Below, one piece after another: positions 52,300 to 61,302 of a stretch of DNA of 64,000 nt. The notes below the pieces were generated by a model. It was not told where the DNA came from. It made no database searches and was given only the letters and a program-made list of their open reading frames with translations. The stretch comes from Hermodice carunculata. Its lineage: Eukaryota; Annelida; Polychaeta; Eunicida; Amphinomidae. A program made the position numbers and the translations under genes. Numbering within the stretch: the stretch's first letter is position 1; each line of letters starts with the position of its first letter. The stretch is taken from contig OZ026618.1 in NCBI GenBank assembly GCA_964020975.1, positions 38,392,390 through 38,456,389 of the forward strand. Reading direction: 5' to 3'.

Positions 52300-52815
52300 T
52301 ATATCATCTTCCTTCTATCTGTACCACATTCCTTTCAGCTATATCACATTCCTTCCAGCTATATCACATTCCTTCCAGCTATATCACATTACTTCCAGCT
52401 ATATCAAATTGCTTCCAGCTATGTTACAGTGCTTTCATGTATATCACCTTGCTTTCATGCATATCGCATTGCTTCCATCGAAATCACATTGCTCTCATGT
52501 ATATCACATTGCCGCCACCTATATCATGTTGCTTTCATGTATATCACATTGCTTCTAGGTATACCACATTGCTCCCATCTATATCAAATTGCCTCCACCT
52601 ATATCACATTGCTTTCATGTATATCACATTGCCTCCACCTATATCACATTGCTTTCAAGCATATCACATTGCTTTCATGTATACCACATTGCTTTCACCA
52701 ATATCACATTGCTTCCACCTCTAACACATTGCTTTCATGTATACATATCATATTGCTTCCACCTATATCACATTGCTTTCATGTATATCACATTGCTTCC
52801 ACTTATATCACCTTA
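52300..52815 (+). repeat. 20-bp minisatellite, block 2
   Basis: About 25 units of TATATCACATTGCTTTCATG, varying as TTCCAGC, TTCCACC and TTTCATG types. The unit contains no stop in any forward frame and 20 is not a multiple of three, so all three forward frames stay open (140, 157 and 154 codons) and give Ser-His-Cys-Phe-rich repeats. That is a property of the repeat and not evidence of a gene. Confidence 0.95.
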
Positions 52816-53267
52816 GCCTTTGTGTGCTTTCTGAGCGTACTTGAATGTATCTGTGCACAATGTAACCATGGTAACTTTCAAAACAAGAACTGAAATGTTT
52901 ACAAATCCAATATTTTACTCCCATGGGAGAAAATCTTAACTTTACACAGATTAATACAGAAGAGTAATAAAACACTTGGATTCTATAGAATTTTTAGAAA
53001 AAGGAAAACATTATGTTGAAACCAAAAACCAAAGTAGGACAAAAATGTGCACAATACTCACCTGGACAGCAAAGGCTTGGTTAAATATCTTATTAAACAA
53101 TCAGCAACAGGACTATCCCTTCACTTCTACAGCCCTAAATGTAGTCAACATAAAATGTTGCATGACTACAGTTATTTCTTTGAGCTACATGTGTCTGAGA
53201 CTACATAGAATGTTTACAAATTAATCTGCCATCAAATGGCATGTACACAAAAGTATTATTCCATTCC
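52816..53267. other. Unannotated sequence
   Basis: AT-rich. The 82-codon plus frame at 52976-53224 is lysine/asparagine-rich without a known domain. Confidence 0.35.
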
Positions 53268-53502
53268 TTAACTCTTAAGTGCCACATTTTGGACTGAGTC
53301 AACAGCTTTCCTCAGCCCACTTTGAGTGCAGTCCAAAGGGTAGTGAGGAAAGCTGTTGACCTGGGCTATTAGATTCTGTGTAACTTCAGGCATGCTGGTG
53401 TTTAAATGCTAGGTCTTTTTACAAGGAACATGAATCTAGACCCTTATTATAATTCAGAGCAGTGAATGTTAATTACTTGACTTTAGTTGTGGTTGGCATG
53501 TG
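53268..53502 (+). mobile_element. Family A element, right end worn
   Basis: TTAACTCTTAAGTGCCACAT at the left (TTAA 53268-53271); hairpin GAGTCAACAGCTTTCCTCAG and GAGGAAAGCTGTTGACCTGG; module GGCATGCTGGTGTTTAAATG; ACAAGGAACATGAATCTAGA. The right end GTGGTTGGCATGTG lacks GAAAGAGTTAA. Confidence 0.65.
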
Positions 53503-53514
53503 TTGTACACAATA

Positions 53515-53695
53515 CCTAACCCATGCCAAGGAAAGCTGTTGATCTGGGTGTGGTATGCTACCATGCTATAGTGCTTATCTCACATGTGTCTAAAAATCTC
53601 CTTAGAGTGTTTATTTAACAAGAAATTTTAAAATTTGGGGCAGGCGACAATTTTCATTCAGGCACTTTTGGGCGATTTGACCAGGAAAGGGTTAA
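53515..53695 (+). mobile_element. Family C/D right-end fragments
   Basis: CCCATGCCAAGGAAAGCTGTTGATCT at 53519-53544 is a lone hairpin arm; then GGCAGGCGACAATTTTCATT and TGACCAGGAAAGGGTTAA at 53693 form a right terminus. Confidence 0.4.
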
Positions 53696-54390
53696 AACTG
53701 TATTCAGTACAAACTGTAAGAGATGATTCCCATATGTGCTCCTTGAGGCAGTGCTGGGGGAGGAGGGGAGGTGGGGAGGTGGGAGTGGGTTGGGTGGTTG
53801 ACAGCCCCTGCTTCATCCCAACCAAGTAACCATGAAAACCACACCTCTACGTGTGCACATCAAATCTAGTCACTGATAAACCGGGACTAGAGGGTTAAAA
53901 GACAATTTCTTACTCTGTGATGTTTATATCTGTCCCTGTCTTGCTGATGACTTCTAGACAGGTCTAAGTTAAGTGGAATAAAGTCACAATGTTCCAGCAT
54001 GGAGAAAAAATACAAGACTCAAGAACTACCTTGACAAGGCACACATTTTTACTAGGAGAGGATGAAAACGCCAAGAATATTTACATGGTCTCCACATGAT
54101 GACTCTCCAATGTGCGCACACACACGAAAAAATATGCACAATTTTTCACGACAAAAGCCACACAAGGTGCTGACTTTGATGTGCAGCTGTTGTGATGAGT
54201 CTAAATACAACTGGATATCAGCACTGTAATGACTTCAGGACCAAACAAAAATCCCCTATATAATGTTTGTTCACTCTTTGCATCACCTACATGTATGGCC
54301 CCTTCACACATTTTCTTCTTTGACTGGCCTATAGCTGCTGGCAAAGCCTCACTAAACTTACAGTTTTCTTGTGTTGTTTGGACACATGTG
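53696..54390. other. Unannotated sequence, no gene seen
   Basis: A G-rich purine stretch at 53755-53795 (GGGGGAGGAGGGGAGGTGGG) could form a quadruplex. The frames of 78-84 codons at 54201-54465 oppose each other and are not recognisable. Confidence 0.35.
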
Positions 54391-54485
54391 TTAACCCTCC
54401 CTCCCCCCCCCCCCCGACCTGCTGGAAACGGCTGGTGGTCACATGCCTGTTCCACTGCTTTTTAGACTAATTTCAACAGTAATGA

Positions 54486-56701
54486 ACTAGAGGGCTTCAG
54501 GAAGAGCCTGTGCTCATCTGACCTAAGCTTGTCCCACAAAATCACAAGGTTGCAACTGAACAGAAGTTAAGTACAGTGCACATGACATTTGGAAGTATTT
54601 ATAAGATGGGCGACTGAGCCTCCTAAAATGGCAGCCTTACTAGCAAGTCAGCTGAACTAGAATTGCATTGCCACCTGGTGAACAAATTCAGAACTAGGAG
54701 TCCCTAGGAGTGTTACTGTGTGATATCAAAGCAATCGGGTGAGCGGTCTCTAACGACTTTTTAAGATTTGCCCCATAAGAACAAAATTTTTAAACAAGAG
54801 GGCTGTGTGAACAGCCCGTGCCTCAGCTGATCTTGACATTCATCACACTTGCAGCTCTATGAACTTGGGAAAGGATCAAGGACACCATGTTCTGAGTAAG
54901 TCTGAACTTTATAGAAGAACACTTACATGTGCAACATCAAAGTTCAAGTAGTTCTCAAGTTACAATGAAGAGTAAAATTCATGTAAGTTGCACTGTGACC
55001 CCACAAACGAGGTCAAGGTCATTCATGTACTGTCTCAGCATGACCTTCATACAGAATAATTAACATGTGTAGCTGACTCAAAACAGATCTCAAGTTATCA
55101 AGTAAACAGTCAATTTCGTGTCAGTTGTCCTGTGAATAAGCATTAGAATGCCCATTGACTTACAAGATTTTTTAAGATTTGTCCAAAAAAAAGAACAAAA
55201 CAATTCATTAAAAAAATAAAAAAATCACTGGAGCATGAACATTTGAACAAAATTGGTAGAAACCCACCTAACATACATTGCCACCAAGTTTGAAGTTAAT
55301 CTGGATGACGGTTTTGGAGAAGAAGTCGAAAATGTGAATTAGCATTAGAATGCCCATTGACTTCCATAGTAATCGATAGGAAAGCTGCATTGACCCATAA
55401 GTACCCGAATTGAAAAAATCATATAAAATCAGGAATCCGCAGCATTCCCACATAGTGAACAACTTTGTTTGACCCTTCTACAAGGAACATATCCACCATG
55501 TTTCACCTTAATCTGAGAGACAGTTCTGGAGGGGAAGTTGAAAATAGCTATAAAACACAAAAATTCATAAAAAAATAGAAAAAAACTGCAGCGCCACCTT
55601 GTGAACAAATTAAGAACTAGGAGTCCCAGGGAGTGTTCCTGTGTGATATCAAAGCAATTGGGTGAGCGTTTTCAGAGAAGAAGATTTTTTAAGATTTCAC
55701 CCAAAAATGAACAAAAAAATTCATAAAAAATCCAAAAATAACTAGACCGTGACCATTTGAACAATATTGGTAGAGACCCACCCAAGGTACATTGCCACCA
55801 AGTTTGAAGATAATCTGGATGATGGTTTTGGAGAAAAAGTTGAAAATGTGAATTAGCATTAGAATGCCCATTGACTTCCATAGTAATCAATAGGAAAGCT
55901 GCATTGACCCATAAGTACCCGAATTGAAAAAATCATATAAAATCAGGAATCCGCAGCATTCCCACATAGTGAACAACTTTGTTTGACCCTTCTACAAGGA
56001 ACATATCCACCATGTTTCACCTTAATCTGAGTGACGGTTCTGGAGAAGAAGTCGAAAATAGCTATAACACACAAAAATTCATAAAAAATAAGAAAAAAAT
56101 TGCAGCGCCACCTTGTGAACAAATTAAGAACTAGGAGTCCCAGGGAGTGTTCCTGTGTGATATCAAAGGAATTGGGTGAGCAGTTTCGGAGAAGAAGATT
56201 TTTTAAGATTTACCCAAAAAAGAACAAAAAAATTCATAAAAAATCCAAAAATCACTGGACCGTGACCATTTGAACAAACTTGGTAGAGACCCACCCAAGG
56301 CACATCTGCACCAAGTTTGACGTGGATCTGGCAGACGGTTTTTGAGAAGAAGTCGAAAATGTGAATTGTGGACGACGGACGGACGACGGACGGACGGACG
56401 ACAGACGGACGACGGACGGACGACGGACGACAGACCCTCACAAAACCTCAGCTGACTGACAAGTCAGCTGAGGTAAAAATCATTAAAAAATCCAAAAATT
56501 ACTGTAGTGTGACCATTTGAACAAATTTCGTAGAAGCCCACCCAAGGTACAGTCCCATCAAGTATGAGATGAATCTGGCCAGTGGTTTTGAAAAAGAAAT
56601 AACAAATGTAAATAGTGGAAGCGGGCTGACGACAGACGGATGGATGGATGGCGGATGCCTAACCACCACATCAGCTCAGCTGACTGACAAGTCAGCGCAG
56701 C
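54486..56701 (-). mobile_element. GTCCGTC-type dispersed repeat inserted in family C
   Basis: A 2.2-kb copy in the opposite orientation to that at 33693-38305. It starts CTAGAGGGCTTCAGGAAGAG, includes an AGGTCAAGGTCA unit near 55012 and a 514-bp tandem duplication, then GACGGACGGACGACAGACGG at 56385-56435 and a hairpin CTCAGCTGACTGAC / GTCAGCTGAG (56440-56475). A second partial unit with its own GACAGACGGATGG run and hairpin ends at about 56701. It is entirely non-coding. Because it sits inside a known element its ends can be placed to within a few bases. Confidence 0.7.
55230..56260. repeat. 514-bp tandem duplication inside the repeat
   Basis: CCACCAAGTTTGAAG starts at 55281 and 55795, and GAGTCCCAGGGAGTG at 55621 and 56135, both 514 bases apart. 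The two units are nearly the same over AATGCCCATTGACTTCCATA, GCATTGACCCATAAGTACCC and CAGGAATCCGCAGCATTCCC. A third, more diverged partial unit begins at 54660. The high similarity suggests a recent duplication in this copy. Confidence 0.85.
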
Positions 56702-56787
56702 TTAAAACCGATTTGAATGATGGTTGAAGAATAGACCTATCAAGATAATACACCCTAGTCAACAACTTGGAAAGGGTTAAACACTGA

Positions 56788-56826
56788 GTGATGATGATGA
56801 TGATGATGATGACGACAACGACGACA
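56788..56826 (+). repeat. (GAT)n(GAC)n microsatellite
   Basis: About eight GAT units followed by four GAC/AAC units, directly to the right of the family C element. Confidence 0.9.
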
Positions 56827-57303
56827 ATAACAAAACAAACACATCAAAAAGAATAGATGAGTCATAGAATTAAAAAAAAAGAAAAAAGAAGCAAAGCAAG
56901 GCAAGAGGTGGACCAGGTGTGATCAGACTGAGACTGCCTTTAGCACTTGTTTATAGCCATCAGTTCTGGGCAGAAGATGTTTACATACCCCTGGGACCTT
57001 GTAAATTTGTTACACTCAGTCCCTTTCTCCTGGGGGAAAAAATACCTGCGGCCATGAAGCTACCAGTTTTATTTATGATTCTAAGCAGATTTCACCGCAT
57101 CTTGATACACTTCAGTGTAATTGGCTACACGTATTATTTGTGCTAGAAATATACTTGCTTATTTACAAAGAATACAACCATATCTGATAACAACAGGTAT
57201 ATCTTTGATGATAATATAACTATAATGGTTCAGTAGGTGTGCATTCTGACAGAAACTTGATGCTTTGTAAAACTGGCAGACAAAATCTCCAGACATTTCA
57301 CAG
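56827..57303. other. Unannotated sequence
   Basis: AT-rich, with a purine stretch at 56870-56910. No repeat boundary. Confidence 0.3.
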
Positions 57304-57422
57304 GACAGAAACCGAAGAGGCTTTAGGCAAGCCTCTGTTGATGCTCCAGATGCTGTATCTGCAGACTTTGATGATTCTGTGGCAGCCGCATCTGGTATGA
57401 ATACACCACTGCAGCCAATCAG
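57304..57422 (+). other. Candidate coding exon on the plus strand
   Basis: ACATTTCACAG (ending 57303) can serve as acceptor and AATCAG then GTGCAG at 57423 as donor. The 119 bases are open in phase 0 and encode DRNRRGFRQASVDAPDAVSA then DFDDSVAAASGMNTPLQPIR. The composition (Ala, Asp, Ser and Arg, few Leu/Ile/Lys) is unlike translations of the surrounding AT-rich DNA, and the stretch is repeat-free. A second frame is also open, which weakens the case. I do not recognise the protein. If real, it belongs to a plus-strand gene whose introns fill the window. Confidence 0.3.
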
Positions 57423-58135
57423 GTGCAGGTTACTGCACTAAATAGTTCTTGGTCGTCTTGTGCTCGCACCTTTGGGAGCCATTTGCCTGCAATAAGCCCA
57501 CTGTTTCAGCTAGACTATTACATGAAGTTATCAGCCTGTTTGTGTTGTATGGTTTGACAGATATTTTTTCCATGATGAATTTTATAACCAAAGGGCGAAT
57601 CACATATTCATACACAGTGACGTAATGCTGGCAAGCCGTGCTCGGAGCACCTGTTTCCTGGCTATGACAGGTAAACACTGGCATAACTTTTGATTCTATC
57701 TATAGACTCGCCTTTTTTTATCTTTCATGATTTTAATGAAAGGTGTCTGCGCAACACCAACTGCATACTTTATTTAAAAAATTGATGCAACAAAAGTTAC
57801 ATGCTTTTATTGTAATATGGAAATATGCAGTAAATATAATGGTGGTTTCATCCCATCTGCAGCATTAGGTAGCAACCTGCCAGGCTCTCGTCAATCACAA
57901 CAGACTGACTGTTGAATACAAGACATGCACACATTTGAAATTGACAGATCAGATCACACGGACCTGATGAATCACAGAGACTCAAACCTTCCCGTTTTTT
58001 GGTGGGGAATCTCCATTTTTTTGCCCCTTTTCCAAATTCTCCCATTCTCCTGCTTAGAATGTTTTCTACCACCCAGATAAAAAAAAATGGATGATGTCAA
58101 AAAAGTGCATCGAAATACACCATTTTTAACCCCAG
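57423..58135. other. Unannotated sequence, no gene seen
   Basis: AT-rich; ACAGTGACGTAATG at 57615 is a CRE-like word. Two minus-strand frames of 74 and 84 codons lack a domain. Confidence 0.35.
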
Positions 58136-58139
58136 TTTT

Positions 58140-58340
58140 TCAAAATGTTCTCACCCTGGAAGGGAGCCCCGCCCCCTCCTAGACCCATCTCCAGCTCGGG
58201 TCCAACAATGAACCACCCTCAGCCACTGCGGCCTGCCTTCCTGTTCACCCTGACACCAATATTGTGGTTCAGCCAGGGTATCGAACCCGATACCTTTCCC
58301 ACCCGAGCCAGTGTTTGCCCATTAGGTTAAAAGCCAAGAC
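58140..58340 (-). mobile_element. tRNA-derived SINE
   Basis: On the minus strand, AACCTAATGGG (58319-58329) fits a polymerase III A box and GGTTCGATACC (58277-58287) is an exact B box (GGTTCRANNCC). They are about 40 bases apart, as in tRNAs. Between them is ACACTGGCTCGGGTGGGAAA, which does not fold as an anticodon arm, so this is a SINE head and not a tRNA gene. A GC-rich body (GGGTGAACAGGAAGGCAGGC) follows to about 58140. The plus-strand 61-codon frame here is an artefact. Confidence 0.65.
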
Positions 58341-58610
58341 ATTGAGCACAAGGGCTCAACACTACTGGGCTGTCATTACCATGATTACAAAGGTACAGGT
58401 ATGTCTTCCACGCAAAGCAAAAACTACTCACAAAGGCCTTTATCACCAGTGTGAACTGAGTTAACCACTTTCTGAAGATTAAATTTATTCATTCTCACTG
58501 TAAATAATCATCCGCTTTTGTGTGGAATCTTTATCTCGTGAACCATTTTCATTGAAATATCTGAATTGTGTGCTCAGACAACCTTGTTCGCGTCTTTGAA
58601 TTCGCTCTGC
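58341..58610. other. Unannotated sequence
   Basis: No gene or repeat end recognised. Confidence 0.3.
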
Positions 58611-58611
58611 C

Positions 58612-58720
58612 CTCCTTGTTATAATACAGAGCAGTTTGACTTTAGTCCCAGTTGGCTCTCAAAGGGTTAATGCTCCCTACATTGCCTGGCAATGCTAAAA
58701 CCACCGACTTTAGGCTCGGC
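58612..58720 (+). mobile_element. Family A right end plus family B hairpin debris
   Basis: ATACAGAGCAGTTTGACTTT and AGTTGGCTCTCAAAGGGTTAA (TTAA 58667-58670) are the last 60 bases of an A copy. Immediately after, ACATTGCCTGGCAATGCTAA resembles a family B hairpin arm. Confidence 0.5.
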
Positions 58721-58834
58721 ACATTGGTGAGAAGCTCTTTATATGATCAATTTGAATGTATACTTTATCTGAAATACATACACAGATAAAAAAATTAGTA
58801 AAATAATTGGGTATTGGGACACACAATACACTGA

Positions 58835-59105
58835 TTTAAGACTTGGCATGTTGGCACTTGAATGAAAGTCCTTCACAGGCCCTATTGCCCAGGGCAAGTA
58901 AAATTCCAATCTGGGCAAGTAAAAATTTTGAAGTACTGTCCTGTGGTCAAACCAGATTTTCCTTTCAATACAAAAGCTGAAGTGGAAGGATAACTGAATT
59001 GTAAAAGGGGGCAAGTGGAATTTGAAAAGAGCTTGCCCTAAGGACAAGAGGTATGAAACGAAATTAGTGAGCCAGGTCTTTTGATGAAGAATCTGATGAT
59101 CCAAT
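58835..59105 (+). mobile_element. Family A fragment interrupted by a GGGCAAGT repeat
   Basis: CTTGGCATGTTGGCACTTGAATGAAAG (58833-58859) is an A module. It is followed by about 200 bp bounded by GCCCAGGGCAAGTAAAATTC and GAGCTTGCCCTAAGGACAAG, an inverted GGGCAAG repeat. The A module then seems to resume with GTCTTTTGATGAAGAATCTG at 59078. This suggests insertion of a small inverted-repeat element into an old A copy. Confidence 0.4.
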
Positions 59106-59400
59106 CTTCATCTTAACTACAAGTAAAATCAAACAGGAAGCAAATGAGGAAGTGGTGCAGAATGAGTTAAAGCCGCCGGTGCTGAAAGCAGACAGAGCCG
59201 GAGTTTGCGATTCACGTCAGACGCTGCATTACCTGGACTCCTATCACTAATTAAAGCCAGAGAAGACTTCAGCTCTCTGCTGCGCTGTAGTTTGGAAAAC
59301 ATTCCCTTGCCTGCCTGCCTCTGATAAATGCCTGTATGGGTACACAGATCGTGGAGGTACAAATGCCTTGTACTTTTTATGAATCCTCAAATTCTCTGAA
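59106..59400. other. Complex, CpG-bearing non-repeat sequence
   Basis: 59155-59300 carries AAAGCCGCCGGTGCTGAAAG, GATTCACGTCAGACGCTGC and CACTAATTAAAGCC, with several CpGs and few homopolymers. A 77-codon minus frame covers it (MYLHDLCTHTGIYQRQAGK start) without a known domain. Possible conserved non-coding element or exon; undecided. Confidence 0.25.
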
Positions 59401-60085
59401 TATTCTCCTCAGCTCCTGTGCTACATGTGGATATAATGTTCTTTATATGGTCAAGGAACATTGAAAGCATTTTTATGACAGCAGAGAATACTTTGGTATA
59501 TTTTGTAACACGGTATCTTAATCAGTCCAATAAGAACATTTTTTTACAGTGTTATCTAATTACATACATGTGTATATACAATAATACCGACCACAACTTT
59601 TGGTATCTCACAGCAATCCGTTTTACAGAGCAATAAGAAAAAAATTTCACTTGTCCACAGACAGACAGGCAATTTTGATAAAATGAATTTTTTTTTTTTT
59701 TTTTGAAATGCATGTAAAATCTGGACAATTATAGCAACAATTTGACCTGGCCGTCACATTGTGTACTCATTTTTGACGAGCAAAAAGGCTGGATTCAAAC
59801 ACTGCTGCCACTCAACTCATTTTAGAGTATTTAAAAATCTACAGCTGTCCTCATAATCTTTTATGTGAGCTTGATCCTCTTAAAAAGACACATGAACATA
59901 TCTTGGGGGATCCTCATTTCTGGCTGTTGGGAGTCAGACCTGTACATGTAGACATATTGACAGGAACACGACACAGTAGTTGATGAATAAGCTACCACTG
60001 TACACTTTGTAACAAACTTGGAAACAAGAACAGTGTGCTTTACAGACAAACTATACATGATATTGTCATGACCAAGTCCGAGCCA
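59401..60085. other. Unannotated sequence, no gene seen
   Basis: AT-rich, T run at 59688-59704. No exon supported. Confidence 0.35.
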
Positions 60086-60090
60086 AAAGA

Positions 60091-60134
60091 TTGACCTCTG
60101 ACCCATCAGCATTGGGAACAGAGGTCAAGGGTCA
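60091..60134. promoter_or_regulatory. Two inverted DR1-type nuclear-receptor motifs
   Basis: TGACCTCTGACCC at 60092-60104 (reverse GGGTCAGAGGTCA) and AGGTCAAGGGTCA at 60122-60134 are each two AGGTCA-type half-sites with a one-base spacer, on opposite strands. They lie within an inverted repeat, TTGACCTCTG / CAGAGGTCAA. DR1 sites are bound by HNF4, COUP-TF and RXR dimers. Two within 44 bases is notable, but binding is not shown. Confidence 0.45.
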
Positions 60135-60285
60135 TTTTCTCAGGTATACTGAAACCACATCACACAGGCCTGCTGTGCACCTCCTTTAACACCCAAGTAT
60201 ACATAATTTGTTTACAAATGAAAATCATAAAAAAGATAAACAGTTTAATGCAGTTATGAATATGAAAAACGACACGTTATCGGGA

Positions 60286-60372
60286 TATATTCTGAAAGCC
60301 TGCATTATAAATCCTGACCGCATGGCCGGGAGGGATTTATAATACATGTACAGGGTTTCAGAATACATCCCA
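60286..60372. repeat. 87-bp foldback beside the direct-repeat unit
   Basis: GGGATATATTCTGAAAGCCTG pairs with CAGGGTTTCAGAATACATCCC, and inside it GCATTATAAATCC pairs with GGATTTATAATAC, around a CATGGCC-containing loop. TTATC and AATAA just outside extend the stem. It ends 6 bases before the 458-bp repeat at 60379, so it may be part of the same element or its target. Confidence 0.7.
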
Positions 60373-60378
60373 ATAACA

Positions 60379-60836
60379 GGTTACAGACTACAGTTGTGAT
60401 TGGCTGGTTGCGCATCCCAACGGAGATAGTCCGTAATTGTGAAAATACTGTGTTTTCAGCATGCTGTAGCTTCTGTTTAAATAAAGTTAGCTAAGTCAGG
60501 TTTGCTGCATCGCAGAGTTGCTTCATTGGTGGTCATATAGGTGCACTGTCTTCCAGGCCAGGTGGGAACTTTATGGTGGGGAAGGACAATGATGTGACCC
60601 TGGCAAGCGCACAGTTCATACACCTGTATAAAGCTGACATCCAGGTGTTGTTTCGTATTTCAATTATCACAAATTAACGAGCTGGGAATTGTATGACAAA
60701 AATCCGTCCATATTTTTCTGACATTTTTATCTGTTAAATGCCGTTCACGGAATTTCAAAATACCAAAATGCTGATTTTTTAGACTGAAAAATGCTAATAT
60801 GGAGAATAGAAGGATTTATAACTGTAGTCTGTGGCC
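60379..60836 (+). repeat. 458-bp direct repeat, left copy
   Basis: Contains CGGAGATAGTCCGTAATTGT, ATGCTGTAGCTTCTGTTTAA and CACGGAATTTCAAAATACC. Shares all of this with 62932-63389. Confidence 0.95.
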
Positions 60837-61302
60837 TATTAGGGCTAACTTTGTATGTATTGGGACTCACATGGTCATGTTGTTATTCTATTATCGTCCA
60901 TCAAGCAAGTTAAAAATGGGAAGTCAGCACTTTTTGACAGCTGCCTGGACAATTTTGAGTGATCCTAACAACTTTTACATGGATGGAGCATGCAAGATAT
61001 GGTCCTGGGACTGTAGATCACAAGGCAAATTGGTTCGGGCTATGGTATTGTGTACCTCAGGCCAGCTTATGAAAGGAGAAAAGAAGTTTTACACCCACAG
61101 ATCGGCTGTCAATATCAAGTTTAACAGTCTCAATTTTCTAAAAATTCATGAAGTATCACATTTATGTCACAAATCATTGTGCATAGATATGTTGCACCTA
61201 TCAGTGGAACCACACTGCATAAATAATAACAGGATTCGCTGCAAGACATTTGACAAGTGCACAGGCTATGCCTCCTTTGCTGACTGCTTGGTAGATAGAT
61301 AG
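60799..61302 (+). CDS. Unrecognised 167-codon ORF inside the 3.0-kb unit
   Basis: It starts inside the left direct repeat (MENRRIYNCSLWPIRANF) and extends to CTGYASFADCLVDR. There are nine or more cysteines, no transmembrane pattern I trust and no known domain. The middle segment GACKIWSWDCRSQGKLVRAM is the most protein-like. It is the longest non-repetitive open frame in the right half of the window, but its length can still arise by chance. It could be an element-encoded product or noise. Confidence 0.2.
   Translation: MENRRIYNCSLWPIRANFVCIGTHMVMLLFYYRPSSKLKMGSQHFLTAAWTILSDPNNFYMDGACKIWSWDCRSQGKLVRAMVLCTSGQLMKGEKKFYTHRSAVNIKFNSLNFLKIHEVSHLCHKSLCIDMLHLSVEPHCINNNRIRCKTFDKCTGYASFADCLVDR

Larger units (their letters stand above)
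54391..56780 (+). mobile_element. Family C element split by a 2.2-kb repeat
   Basis: The left part (54395-54485) starts TTAACCCTCCCTCC, with GGAAACGGCTGGTGGTCACA and AGACTAATTTCAACAGTAAT, matching the left third of the 44422 copy. The right part (56702-56776) carries CGATTTGAATGATGG, CTATCAAGATAATACACCCT, AGTCAACAACTTGG and AAAGGGTTAA, the end of the same element with the hairpin lost. TTAA at 54391-54394 and 56777-56780. The interruption is the GTCCGTC-type repeat. Confidence 0.7.

Noticed and set aside
52136-52893. Three long open frames (140-157 codons) with a 20-residue periodicity
   Set aside because: The 20-bp minisatellite has no stops in any forward phase; openness in three frames argues against coding.
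58262-58330. Functional tRNA gene on the minus strand
   Set aside because: A and B boxes are present but the anticodon arm cannot form and the segment continues into a GC-rich SINE body.
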